Positions 12,523 through 23,694 of a stretch of 64,000 nucleotides of DNA are shown one piece after another. The stretch's first letter is position 1; each line of letters opens with the position of its first letter. The position numbers and the translations under genes were made by a program. Origin of the DNA: Taiwanofungus camphoratus. Lineage: Eukaryota; Basidiomycota; Agaricomycetes; Polyporales; Taiwanofungaceae. The stretch lies in the NCBI GenBank assembly GCA_003999685.1, contig CP021231.1, forward strand, positions 620,001 to 684,000, in the 5' to 3' direction. Below the pieces are notes generated by a model. The model had not been told where the DNA came from. It did not search any database and saw nothing but the letters and a program-made list of their open reading frames with translations.

Positions 12523-13765
12523 TTATGGACATCGCTCCTGCCGGTGGGCCAGCCGCGTCGGGGACGGGGTGGCGTAGATCGCGGCGAGCGACCGCGTCTC
12601 CTCGCCGTCGAACTTCCATATGCTCCCGCCCTCCAGCCCGAACGCGGACGTGCCCGGGCTGTACACCTGCGCGGCACCGCACACGCCACGAGGCACCGCA
12701 GCCGCGTCGTGGTACTCCTCCAGCGAGAGCTCCGCGGACGACGCGGACGTCGTCGGGGACAGCGACGGCGGCTGCACGATGTCCTGCAGGAACGACGGGA
12801 GGAGCGTCGCGGTCGGCGTCGGGGCCGGGGTGGCAGGAGGAGCCTGCACGAAGGACGAGGGAGCGAAGGGCACGCGTGCCGGACTCTCATAAATAGGGCT
12901 CGTCGCGCTGTCCGCGCGGGGGCTGGAATGGCCGGCATTCAGCCAGGGAAGCGTGGTGTCGAGCGCGGGCCGCACGAGGGGGCGGGCGGGGGCGAGGGGC
13001 TGGAACGCGGCCGGCGCGACGGACTGGAACGCATCGGGTGCGCGGGGCAGCCCGTCCGCCTGCGCTGCGAGCACGTTCGCGAGGAGCGCGATGCGCTCCG
13101 CCTGCACCGCGGCGGAGATCGAGTCGCCGTTGCCCTCTGCGTCTGCGTGCGGGGACACCGTCAGTCTGCGTACGCCGCGGGGAAGAGCAAGGAGGACGGG
13201 GCTGACATGGGTAGCAGGTCTGGCAGACCTTCCTCCGCCGCCAGTTCAGGTAGTGGCATTTCTCGCACACCCAGTCCCCCGGCTGCTTCTCTGCCGCGCC
13301 CTTGTTGCCCGTGTTGACGATCGGTGGGTACTGCCCACGCCCGTCAGTGGCCCGAGCACACAATGGGAGCAACGTCCATCCACTCACAGATAGAACGGCG
13401 CAGCCCAGCGGCCGGATCTGGCCCTGCTCCGGCAGCCCCTCGTTGTCCGGCCAGTACATCATGCACGGCGCCATGGCGTCCTGTGAGATATTTTGCACCC
13501 GCCCGCCGACGCTCAGCGCACGCCCGGACGGTGTCAGCAGCGGATACGACGCGCGAGGCCCCTTGGAGCCCGCGACCGGCGTCTGCGTCTGTGTCTGTGT
13601 CTGTGGTAGCGGTGAAATCCGTGGAAGTGAACACACAGGAGCGCTGTAGGCCCGTGAGCTAAGCAAACCCGGCACCCCGCTCTCCGCGCCCTGTCCTCGG
13701 CCCAGTCTATCAGCCGAGAACCGCGGAGATACCGTCTTCACCTGTGGACCGTCCAGTGCCGCCAT
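12523..13765 (-). CDS. RanBP2-type zinc-finger protein
   Basis: A protein with a single RanBP2-type zinc finger, PGDWVCEKCHYLNWRRRKVCQTC (near 13280-13205), where W-x-C-x2-C, the Asn and the closing C-x2-C are all present. These fingers bind single-stranded RNA or ubiquitin. Start ATG at 13765. An intron lies inside the first half (donor GTGAGT near 13390, acceptor GGCAG near 13330), and another follows the finger (near 13205-13145). The region before the finger includes a Gln-Thr run encoded by a TGTCTG repeat (13585-13610). The C-terminal 200 residues are Pro/Ala/Ser-rich and probably disordered. Homologous scraps of the 5' end of this gene recur at each border of the tandem array that starts next to it. 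Confidence 0.75.
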
Positions 13766-14573
13766 CTCCAGACTGAAACAAGACCGGCCGCCTTCCGAGC
13801 GCGGTTGGCCACATCGAATACACGTAGCGTTGCGTCTGAGTGCTCCATGTCAACGTTCCATTCTGAGACGCAAACACACAATCTCCCTCACCCGAAATTG
13901 TGTGCCGCGCAGTTTGGTACCGTGCAGCTAGAAAAAATCAGCGTTTGACATTCAGCCAGAAACCCCGCGACGCTCACATCCAGTCTCCTATCCTGAAACT
14001 CGTCTTCGCGTTCGGTGGGTTGCTCGATATCGTATACGCTCCACCGGCCCCGTCAAACACACCCGCCGCCCCATCCAATCCGTGCATCGCTATTTCAAAC
14101 CGCTGCCGACCAGAGTGCTGACCTTTCCACTGCCAATCTGCACCCGAACATGCAAATCCCCCGTCCTACCAATCCCAGGTCAAATTCCCCGTCCGGGGAC
14201 GACCGCCAATCCCACTCACCGCTTCGTCCAATCTGAATGGGCGTGCCTTCTCCGGCGCCTGGAAATCGCTAGCGACACAAAAAGAGGGGCAGGAAAGAGC
14301 GAGTCCCGCACACGCCTGCGGGCAATTACGGTCAACGGTGCAATAGTCCAGGTCGCAGTCAACGGCCCAACAGAGCACGTCGAAATCAAAAAGTCGAAAG
14401 TCAATGTGAAAAAAAAAAACAGCAGTCGATAACAACAGCGAATGGGGCACGCCCACCGTGACCAGCCGGATCTCACGTCGCCCCGAAGCCCCTACGCTGC
14501 CCGTGCTCACAGCCACGCCGACCCCTGTCCGCTCTTTTACGCCCTGACCGCTGTGCCTGAATGTTCACCACTC

Positions 14574-14604
14574 CCCGATATGGGAATGACGTCACCATAT
14601 CGGG
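14574..14604. promoter_or_regulatory. CRE-centred 31-bp palindrome (unit A)
   Basis: Ten-base perfect inverted arms (CCCGATATGG and CCATATCGGG) flank an 11-base centre holding TGACGTCA, the canonical bZIP CRE/ATF site. A good match to a known binding site framed by long perfect arms suggests a regulatory element; which gene it serves is not clear. Confidence 0.5.
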
Positions 14605-14711
14605 CAGTCCGTTTCTCTACTGTATTTGCTCGGGGCGGAGACAACGTACCTCTTCGTGCAGCGCCCACAGGCCGTCGTCGCCGCGCTCTGCACGCTCGCT
14701 GTCGCTGCCCC

Positions 14712-15371
14712 TCATCGCGACTGGCTGCTGCCCAAGCATGAGAACACATGACGAGAGGGGTGGGATCCACGTACGTGTTCGGCCGATGCATGCCTGCATG
14801 TGCTCGACGGCGCGGCGGGCTGTAGGTCGGAGAAGTAGAAAGTCAGATGCCTTCTGCCACGCCCGCGACAGCCTGAGCGACGAACCCGTGTGAGCAGTTC
14901 GCCATTATGAGCCTCGACGCGTGAGTTTGTACGCTTCGGACTCGTAGCCGTACCGTCGAGCTGCCATTTAGAAGCAAGTTCAAACGGGGATGCAAGGGAA
15001 GGGCTATTGAGAAAGTGAGAAGTGAGGCTCAACCGTGGAACGAGAGCGACTGGCGCCGCGAGCGACGAAACGGCGTCTGACAACTGTTGGTAGCCGTGAA
15101 ACAGAGGCAGACCGTAGTCTACGTAGAGAGGCTCCTGTGCAGATGGCATCGCAAGGAAAGGATAGCGCTGCAGCAGCACCAGGACTGATGCAAACAGGAG
15201 GCAGCTGACGGGGGCTGGCGGGCGATCTCGACTGGAGATAAGCAGCGCCGGCGTTGAAAAGCACTCACGGCCCGCGCGACGGAGTGGGATCCTCGACGGT
15301 GCGACGAAGGGCGGTGAATGATGCGTGATCGTCGATGCAGCCACCCAGACGCCCTCGGCGGTTGCGTGCAC
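14712..15371 (-). CDS. Unrecognised ORF in unit A, shortened relative to unit C
   Basis: An open frame of 219 codons, longest of many overlapping frames here. Its centre (QEPLYVDYGLPLFHGYQQLSDAVSSLAAPV) looks protein-like, and a possible intron (donor GTGAGT near 15268) would join it to other frames. In unit C the same frame opens further upstream (to 35236) because AGC there replaces a TGA found in units A and B (15489-15491). No family is recognised. It may be one exon of a gene or a chance frame in GC-rich DNA. Confidence 0.25.
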   Translation of the reverse strand: MHATAEGVWVAASTITHHSPPFVAPSRIPLRRAGRECFSTPALLISSRDRPPAPVSCLLFASVLVLLQRYPFLAMPSAQEPLYVDYGLPLFHGYQQLSDAVSSLAAPVALVPRLSLTSHFLNSPSLASPFELASKWQLDGTATSPKRTNSRVEAHNGELLTRVRRSGCRGRGRRHLTFYFSDLQPAAPSSTCRHASAEHVRGSHPSRHVFSCLGSSQSR

Positions 15372-16140
15372 GCACAGAAAGGCAACCGCGCTGTCTGTTA
15401 TGCGCCCAAGCGTGTCAAAGCGGACACTCGCCGTGCGCAGAGCCGACAGAGAAGCGGGCAGAACACCGCGAGCGTGCAGCGCACGGACTCAACGCCTCGA
15501 GGCTGCCACGGCGCATCCTGAGCGCGATCGTCGACGTCAACGGTGACGACAGGCGGGCATAGGCTGTAGACGGACGCACGTTGACGCACCAGGAGATGTC
15601 ATCTCTGCACTCCGACTGCAATAAATCAAACAGACCCCATCAGAGGTTCCATGGAGAAGGACGCGGCGGGCGGCCGCCATTGGTGCCCTGCTGGCGTTTG
15701 TGACAACCAGCTGCCATGGCCAGCGAGTCGTGCAGGGCTGCTTATGGATGCTCGTGTGCGGTTTGGAGCACCAGCCAAAGTGCCGTCGAGGCAGTGCGTC
15801 ATTCGCTGTGAGACGCCAGCAGCTGTTCTTGCCGTGGTCAGGCATCGATCGCCGCCCGAGACACGCGGGAAGCACGCTCCCCCGCCGCGCGCAGAATGAG
15901 CAGAGATGCATTCGAGAAATCGGCACAATCGCAGCAAAGCTCACACTGAACGGGCGTGTGCGACGGCCTTCTCTCCGCCGCGCTTCTCGGCAGCTTTCAG
16001 TTTCAACTACCTCAAGCAGCACTGACGCTGTTTCTTGACTACCTGAGATATTCTACGCCTCGCGTCTGGTCACCCTCTTTGGCCATCATCCTCTCCCCCC
16101 GTCGACTAGAAAGAGAGACCACAGTGGTCACGTTCAATAG

Positions 16141-16428
16141 CCCGTCTGGATCTGCTCTAAACATCCCCCCAAGCGCTCCCACTCCTTTCACGCGCCCCCT
16201 ATCGAGCCGCAACTGTATTCTCTGGACATCCCAAGTACACCATATGGTGCCCCGCAATGGGACCACATCTCTTTCCCCACATTCCCCACACCCCGACCAG
16301 CCTGCACCCGGCCTGTCGCGCACGCCGTCCTTCCTCGAATTCGCCCCCAAGCGAACCTCGTCGCACTCGCAAACTATGAGGAGCGCCTCCGTGAGGCCCG
16401 CAACATCGTCTGGCGTGACAGAGGCTAG
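16141..16428 (+). CDS. Candidate exon in unit A, product unrecognised
   Basis: After a likely acceptor (CAATAG) a 95-codon frame runs to TAG. It reads as ordinary protein: PQLYSLDIPSTPYGAPQWDH, then LVALANYEERLREARNIVWR, a charged amphipathic helix. That is better than the competing frames, which are rich in Arg, Ser and Pro as GC-rich noise tends to be. I do not know the family. It may belong with the second candidate exon at 16861. Confidence 0.3.
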   Translation, partial: PVWICSKHPPKRSHSFHAPPIEPQLYSLDIPSTPYGAPQWDHISFPTFPTPRPACTRPVAHAVLPRIRPQANLVALANYEERLREARNIVWRDRG

Positions 16429-16860
16429 AGGCCTGTCGAGCTGCAGGATCCGTGGGATTGTCTCGGGTAGGGGCGGCCTCGGTATGTCTGAGCCTTTGGC
16501 AACGTCGCGAATATTAAATGCCTTTGACCTGCCGAATGCCAGGGGCGGGTGGCTTGGCGTTCGCCATCCGCTCGCTCGGGTGTCAATTTGATCCTGCTGA
16601 CGACCAGGTGCCGAGGTGAGTGTTCCCGAAGCATCGAGTATCTGCACACAGCGATACCGGACTGTACGGATTTGCCGTCGGCTGAAGCAAGCGTCGTTTT
16701 CCTCGCTTTCCTCCCCGCGCCAAGCAGAGTGAGCGACTTCACAGCCGTCGAGCCGTTCTTACAGGAACGATTCACACACTGCTCTTTCACGGCTTCTTTC
16801 GTTTCTCCGTGCATGTACTGACCGAGACGTGCAACGAATTACCACCCTGCACTCCTACAG

Positions 16861-16953
16861 CACGCGGCATTCGGGCCCGACTTGGCCAGATTCGTAGCCA
16901 TGCTCGGTGCGCCTCGATTTATCACCCGTGGTGCCTCGTCATCCCACCCCTAA
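16861..16953 (+). CDS. Second candidate exon in unit A
   Basis: A likely acceptor (CCTACAG) is followed by 30 codons reading HAAFGPDLARFVAMLGAPRF and a short Ser-rich end, then TAA. It reads like real protein but is short. It may be the last exon of the gene that includes 16141-16428. Confidence 0.25.
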   Translation, partial: HAAFGPDLARFVAMLGAPRFITRGASSSHP

Positions 16954-16999
16954 TCTCAGGCTCGTTCGTCCTCAACGCGCTCCCCATCCCCCGCGAGCC

Positions 17000-19900
17000 C
17001 AGTCCGCGGCGCGCCAACTCCACCCGCTCTCGCTCGCTCCTCCATTCCGCGCCTCTCCCTTCCTCGACGACGGCGACGACACTGAGAGCACGCGCTTCTC
17101 GATGGGTGCGCAGGCGCACCAGGTGTGGCTGTGCAAGCACACGCGGCGGTGCTCGCGGGCGAGCGATTGTCTTGGAGAAGCGTGGGCAGCGCGCTGAGAT
17201 CGGGCAGCAGATGTTTAGGGTCAGGTAGTGCTCTCCGCCCACGGTCCACGATCGATCCGTGCGACACGATACCGCCCATGGCCCATCTGCATCCAGCCGT
17301 CCGCAGCTCGCGACTCGCAATCGCCTCAAACCCAGCACGTCCGTAAACGGCACACGGCCTCGCGCAGCGTATCCGCGTGCTACTTAGCGCCAATCAGCAC
17401 CCGGTGACGCACGGCATTCGAGGTGAATGCCCAGCCTGACACGGCCGTGGGTTGGATGTGCCGCCGCTAGGTATGTCATGTCAGCCTTGTTTTTCCCTCA
17501 GTTCTCTGCTTCCGGCTCGTCGAGCCCTGCTCCTAGCGTCTGACGTCCGCCGTCCGCGAGGCGCTCGTTCTGGCGGAACCAATGCTGCTCGGAGCTGGTC
17601 TCCGCTCGCCATTTCGCCATTTCGCCATTTCAGTTGCCTGGCAGCGGCCATTCTGCCGCTGGCGAGCAGCGTAGAGTCGAGCTTGTTGCTGTTTCCCACA
17701 CGGCCATGGCGAAGCTGCATAGCCGACGCTGCGCCCTGTACGAGCTGCGAGTGCCTCGGTGCGCTCGACGAATGGGGGATGGACGGGATCACTATGCCCG
17801 TCTTCCCTCCCCCGGCTGGCCGAGAACGAACGCGGCGTGCGTGCCGCAACGCACCATCCGGCGTACGTGAGCACCACCGAGAATGTAACTACTGTACGGT
17901 AATCTAATCTCTTTTTAAACAAATACTGCCACCACCTTGTCCTTCCACGCTTTTGTGCCCGTCCTGCCAACGGAGCTGCTCGCGCAACGAGCGCGAGGTC
18001 TGATACCTTTGGAACGGCAGTGTGTACTCAGCGGCGGGCCGACTGAAACGAGCCGGTACGTACCGGGTAGTCTCGACACTGCGTGATGCGCGAAGCAGAG
18101 ACGTGAAGCGGTGGAAAGCGAGGCGCGGTCGACGGTGCTGGCATCCTCGCCACCGCGAAGATCGCGCGACGAACGTGTGCAGGCGCTCACGAACGGCAAG
18201 CGCAGTCAAGCGACTCGACCGCATCGCGAACGGGGGGCGTGCTGGAGCAATGCAGGTAGGCAGGCAGCGGGCATGTCAGTACATACATTGACGGAAATAC
18301 AGGCATGTTCTCTACCTCATTGACGGACGGTGAACAGCGCGCGGGGAAAGTGCACGCGGGGAAAGTGCATCGTGGTGGAAGGCATGGTAAGTGTTGGCAT
18401 CGTTGAGGTAAGTCTGGGGGAAAGAAGAGAGGGGGAAACCATGAGGGGCTGAAAGTGGAAGGGGAGGAAGAGGCAGAACACCAAGAACACCCGCGGTTTT
18501 ATATCCCAATCCTCCTGCTCCCCAGTCTGCCGACCTCGCGCGGCAACCAGGCGAAACGAATACCCACCGAGGCTACGTGCGAACGGAGGCGAGAGACGAG
18601 AAACGCCGCCCGTCTCGCGTTCCTGCATAGCTCTCGTCATTTCGCTAGAGGCTACGCGGGGTGGTGCCCTAGCAACGGTGAGCTATCCGCGCTCGGGTCC
18701 TCGCTTGCAGGAATGATGGGCGGAAGTGACCACTGCATTCCAGAGCGTCAGCGTCGGAAGGGGCAACGGAGAATGGGGTGCGGAAGGATGGATGTACGGG
18801 AGACGGGAAAAAGGATGGATGTATGGAGACAGGAAATCGCATGTACGTACTCGATCGGACCAAGTTCAACCGCTAGCGCAGCTTCGCTACAAGCGAAACA
18901 AGCGGAAGATGACACCTCCCGCTCGAATCAGTCCAGTTACGGAGGAGCACCGTACCGGAAGAAGATGAACGGCGGATGCCCACCGCTGTGAGCAAGAGAA
19001 CCACTGCAAGATAAGAGACCACACACCCAGAAGGAGAGATGAGTACATCCTTGCTCGCACACTTGAAACCCATCTGTATAGTGTTGACAGCATTCCGCTG
19101 GTAGACGTGCAGGGTCGTAGAAAATGGATGAAAGTAGAACAGTTCGGTAAGCAGGACACATCGTACATCGCAACCATGATCATAACGTACCTCTATCCGC
19201 GTAACGTGCACCTAGCCGCTAGAATTCATGCACGAACACCCAAATGCTCGGAATTCAGAATTCTGCTGCCAGACAGAGGGATACCTTGGTAGGGACAGTT
19301 TGATGATGAGGAATGAGTGCAGAAGTGAAATGATTCCTGGATAGGAGAGACCACCAGGAAGCTTCATCCAGGTCTGCAATTGCAAACCTTCTGTTGCAGT
19401 ACAGAGAACTGTAGTGCACCAACGGGTGTTCCAGCGGTGGATTCTATCAAAGTGTAAGAATAGATGAGACGCTCCGGCAAAAGTGCATCGCGAGAAAGTA
19501 ATGTACCGTTGCGTGCACGAATCTTCGCGTATCTCAGCAGCGGCAACTAGACATGAAATTCATATTTCAAAAATACAAAAATGTGGCTGGGTAAATCTTC
19601 CTGCAGCGGCAATGATAGGTACATGGAGACAATGAGCGCGTGAAGGAACAACCTGACGACAATGGGTGTCATGCCAGGAATATTGACAGTTAGTGGGCAC
19701 AATATTTCATCTCAATTCACGGTAATGGGCAGGGAGCTCCCTATTATAGCCAGGGTGCAACAGGGAGGCCGTAATACCCAGTGTTGTTGTAAGTAAAGGA
19801 GCACAGCTCCGCGGATACTAAGGGCAACAGACAAAACTGAACGGAATAGCATCGAGTTTGAAACAGCTGAGAAGCGTGCGCACTTACCTCAATTGCGCAG

Positions 19901-20880
19901 AGACTTGAATATCTGTAAACAATGAAAAATTCTCACCCTAGGATATGGGCTTGAAGTCACATCGGAAACCAATCAGAGACTCCTGAATGTGACTCGTGTG
20001 GCTGCTGATTAGATTGCGCGAATGAAGTCAAGATCAAATTGCGAGTCCTGTACCGACATTTTGTGAATCCGTGCTCAAAATTAGACTAAAGATGTGCATG
20101 CAGCTCCGAGTCAGTCAGTAATTTGTAGCACACTGTGGATGGGGGCACATGTAATCTAATAGACAATTCAATTTGCATTGCAATTAGTATACAAAACTTT
20201 GAGACCCGCTTCATGCAACAACAAGGCTCAATTGGAGTCCGATATTGCGCATCACTCTCTATGATTACTGACCGACAAAAAGCCTATCCTTAGTCGTCTG
20301 AATCAAACTTGAATGCGCATTCTCGTCATAAGTCACTAACAATTGCTCACAACCAGCTTCGACAGATAGGATAGTGCAAGTGGGTTAGAAGGTGGGCCAA
20401 TCAACCTTCTGTGTTCACAGACAATGGCTACATTCCATCTTCTTAAATTTGACATCAGGTTGGTTGTGGGCTGACACTGTGGACTAGCATATTCTCAAGG
20501 AGCCATTTACACTCTCCTCAGACCCTAATTATTGTCTGCAGTTTCGAAATGAGACTGCTCGCAGATAAGATAACAGCCTTCAGATTGGTATAACCAAATT
20601 CACACAAGAGCCGGTGGTAAAAATGTTCATGTTTCATGTGTGAATGATTTGATCGGATGTAGAGTGAGCCGAAGTAAAGAACAATTTGCAATGGCTACAG
20701 ATTATGTACATTACGCAAAATATGATGGAACATTCTGCCAAGTTGCTCGTATCAACCGTTGTGCAACGGCGTAATTATGAAAGTATAAGAAGGTGCCATA
20801 GTCTGATGTTTTCCCGTCTCCGCTATGCCTTCGTAACGCCATTTTGCAATACCATGGTCTGTGTATTCTCAGAATGATCA
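17000..20880. other. Unit A interior without recognisable genes
   Basis: The GC-rich part to about 18.3 kb has many overlapping frames on both strands that are Arg/Ser/Pro-rich and unconvincing. From about 18.9 kb composition turns AT-rich and frames become short and stop-ridden, as in decayed transposon DNA, but I could not name an element. The same holds for 26863-30743 in unit B. Confidence 0.4.
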
Positions 20881-22920
20881 CTGCGGTGAAAGTCTTTGCT
20901 GGTAAGTCAATGTTGCCACACAGCCTGGATCGACACATGTCTCGACTCAATGAAACTGACCTGTATTTTGTGTGGCAGTTGTGTGACAGCATGCACATGG
21001 ACGTGCCCACAGCTTTGGCATCCAGGTCGACTAAGCGACACTCGCAGCTGATCAAGGTGATGTGCAGTAACTTTTTTATGATGTCATGAACAGAGAGCGG
21101 GCTGCTCAGGAGGGTCATGATTACAATGTGAATGTATATCGGGCAGGGGCAGAAGACTATCTTCATTCGACCCATGTCCATGACATGGGTGAAAAGGAAG
21201 GCCCTCTATGGCAATATCTACATATATCGACATCCCGCGAGCGAGGGGCAGGAGGTTAGCATTTCAAAGATCAGAAGGGTGTGTCCATCCCCAGGTAAGT
21301 TGCATCTGCAAGTGCGAATGAGCTTCAAGTTTTAATCATTCACACAGTTGCCGAGCGTGCAAGGACGGCCGCTATTACATTGTCTATCTACGTTGATGTC
21401 CCGTGAGCAGGGGCAGAAGGCTATTATGAAGATTGAAAGGGCATCTTGATCGCTAGGGGATCTTTGAGCTCAAGGTGTGGATTTCAGGCAAAGCATGAGC
21501 AGCTCCAGGGTTTTCTGAGCCTTTTGAAAGTGATCTCTCCATACTCGAAGACCCTGGAGTACATCGGGTCCAGTGGACATCACCAGCCAGCTCAAGCCAC
21601 TATACTCTGGTCGACCTTTGCAAATCGTCTGTGCTCTCTTACTTTCACACTATCCCTTCACACGACGATCACCACGTCCTGAAATACGGTGCTCCTGCTT
21701 TGTGCCCAGCCACTTACAAGGTAGATGCGAAGATTGTGTCGTTGTGACAGGGCCAGGCATAGAGGATGTCATTCCCACGGAAGTGCACAGAGTTTTTGAT
21801 GGTGCGCTCGTTGGGCTGATGCGCTGCCCGCGTGACATGCTGAACGCCGACGAGGGCATCGCCCACCTAGACTCATCTCGTACAAGCAAGACATGTCTGT
21901 GGGCGAAAAGTGAGGCCGGTATCGCAATATCTGTATATATCGACGTCCCGCGAGCAAGGGCCAGAAGGTTAGTGTTTTGAAGATAAGAAGAGCATCTACA
22001 TCCTCAGGTAAGTGCACCTGCGAGCACGGCAAGCCTCGAGTTCTCGTCATTAACACAATTGCGCAGTGCACACCGGGATCCAAATTGCAATATCTATATA
22101 TATCGACGTCCCGCGAGCAAGGGCCAGGAGGTTAGTGTTTTGAAGATAAGAAGAGCATCTACATCCTCAGGTAAGTGCACCTGCGAGCACGGCAAGCCTC
22201 GAGTTCTCGTCGTTAACACAATTGTGCAGTGCACACCGGGATCCAAATTGCAATATCTATATATATCGACGTCCCGCGAGCAAGGGCCAGAAGGTTAGTG
22301 TTTCGAAGATAAGAAGAGCATCTACATCCTCAGGTAAGTGCACCTGCGAGCACGGCAAGCCTCGAGTTCTCGTCGTTAACACAATTGTGCAGTGCACGCC
22401 GGGATCCAAATTGCAATATCTATACATATCGACGTCCCGCGAGCAGGGGGGCAGGAAGCTAGCATTTTGAAGAGGAGAAGGGCATCTCCGTCGCTGGGGA
22501 GCGCAGCTCTCGTCCTCCACAAAGTTGCCGAGTGTGCACCAGCGTCGGATCCATGTCTGCATGAAAAGCAAGGCCGACATGCTGCTCGCTCGCAGGAGCA
22601 GGAGATTATGTTGAGGATTGAAAGGTATGCCCTGATCGTTGCTGCATCGTCAGTGACTATAGCTGATGGGGTGGGTACGTTGGTGTCACGCAGGTCGCGT
22701 TTCGGTGGTGAAATGGTTCTCAGTTGCCCACAGGAGGGTAAGTGTGGCGAATAAAATATATTGTTGGTTTACCTTTATCTAATGTACATCCAGATGTGCA
22801 CGGTGTGCTTTCCATGCGCACGCACAGCTGCAGGAACTGACCTGCTTTGTGAGGTAAGTCATTTTGATCAGGATGTTCGCACGTGCCAAATGTGCTAACG
22901 ATGATGCGAGCCAGGATGTT
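20880..22920 (+). other. Chain of short exon-like segments with strong splice sites (unit A)
   Basis: At least seven strong GTAAGT donors with matching CAG acceptors follow one another on the plus strand: near 20902, 21295, 22006, 22169, 22332, 22740 and 22856. They bound segments mostly about 100 bases long. The segments share a core (CAATATCTA...TCGAC.TCCCGCGAGC) that reads, in one frame, as a repeated peptide with RRPASKGQEVS. Segment lengths are not multiples of three (104 in the repeat), so one frame cannot run through all. It may be a spliced non-coding transcript or a decayed repeat-protein gene. Confidence 0.45.
21922..22484 (+). repeat. 163-bp exon-plus-intron minisatellite (unit A)
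   Basis: Three near-identical copies and a diverged fourth follow at a 163-base period (core starting near 21926, 22089, 22252 and 22415). Each period holds a 104-base exon-like part and a 59-base intron-like part, GTAAGTGCACC to AATTGTGCAG, with a branch-like GTTAACAC before the acceptor. The intron has been duplicated along with its exon. Confidence 0.85.
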
Positions 22921-23590
22921 TACGTTCGGGGACGTCCAGACGGCGATTCCTTGCAGAGAACGCTAACCCCAGGCTGGGTTACCGACAGCATTCCAACCGG
23001 CGGGGGCAACAGGCACGGATTGTGAAGCTCGTCCTGGACCGCACCACAAATGGCATGTTGTTGTCAGCTATCATCCTAACGGGAGGGTGAGTGAGTTGGA
23101 TCTCGATCATCGTGCGCGGTGTGGTAACGGTAATTCAAAGCAGCAGTTCCTCGACCCGGGGGGCAACATGCACTATCGCGGTGGAGTATCAGCTATCGTT
23201 TCAACGGGTGTACCGACTTGAACCACCTACCGAGTGATTCCGATCTGGATCGTTGTGGAAAGCGTGCTTCCTGAGTGCGCACTAACCCTAATCTAGGGTT
23301 TGGGCCATGAAGTGAATGTGGATCACCGCCCCTTCGAGATGGGGACGTTGGCTCTTTGTATGCCGGAGCTGATAAACGCCCCAAGTCAGTGAAGAGACCT
23401 GAACTCACCGGAGGGGGCACACCTATTGTGCCGCTGACTTGACAAAAACGGAGTGTCCCCGCGGGGAGGGGAAGCCATGCAAGTCCACCAAGCCAAAAAC
23501 CGTCGTGGACTTACCTGTTTTTACACCTAACCCCCGAGCACACCAATCATCTCTCAAAAACGTAACCTTCTCACCCTTCCATCCGGGTAC

Positions 23591-23694
23591 GACACCCGAG
23601 GCCCCTTGGAGTCCGCGACCGCCCTCGGCGTCTGCGTCTGCGGTAGCAACAAGACCGGCCGCCTTCCGACCGTGGTTGCCCACATCGAATACAC
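23591..23694 (-). pseudogene. Remnant of the RanBP2-type gene 5' end, unit A/B border
   Basis: This stretch matches 13549-13612 and then 13777-13831 next to the intact RanBP2-type gene, with the intervening 164 bases (including its start codon) missing. The minus-strand translation still shows GRGLQGAS, shared with the intact gene. Single-base differences and a shorter TGTCTG-type repeat show it is an older copy, not part of the recent duplication. Confidence 0.7.

Larger units (their letters stand above)
13832..23694. repeat. Tandem array, unit A (9,863 bp)
   Basis: The first of two full direct copies. Corresponding landmarks recur exactly 9,863 bases later throughout. The unit begins 67 bases upstream of the RanBP2-type gene start. 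From about 13.83 to 18.3 kb it is GC-rich with many overlapping frames; I recognise no product. From about 18.9 to 21.2 kb it is AT-rich without credible genes. From about 20.9 to 22.9 kb it has a series of good splice sites and an exon-intron minisatellite. From about 22.9 to 23.7 kb it holds unique sequence and then a RanBP2-gene remnant. Among the stretches I compared, only one base differs from unit B (G at 14010, C at 23873). Confidence 0.97.

Noticed and set aside
13900-18300. Dozens of long overlapping frames on both strands in units A and B
   Set aside because: High GC leaves few stops in any frame; most translations are Arg/Ser/Pro/Ala-rich with no splice-site support. Only the frames listed look protein-like.
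23285-23310. Telomere-like AACCCTA-AT-CTAGGGTT inverted motif, possibly an old telomere fusion (also at 33148 in unit B)
   Set aside because: Only about one motif on each side; too short to separate from chance.
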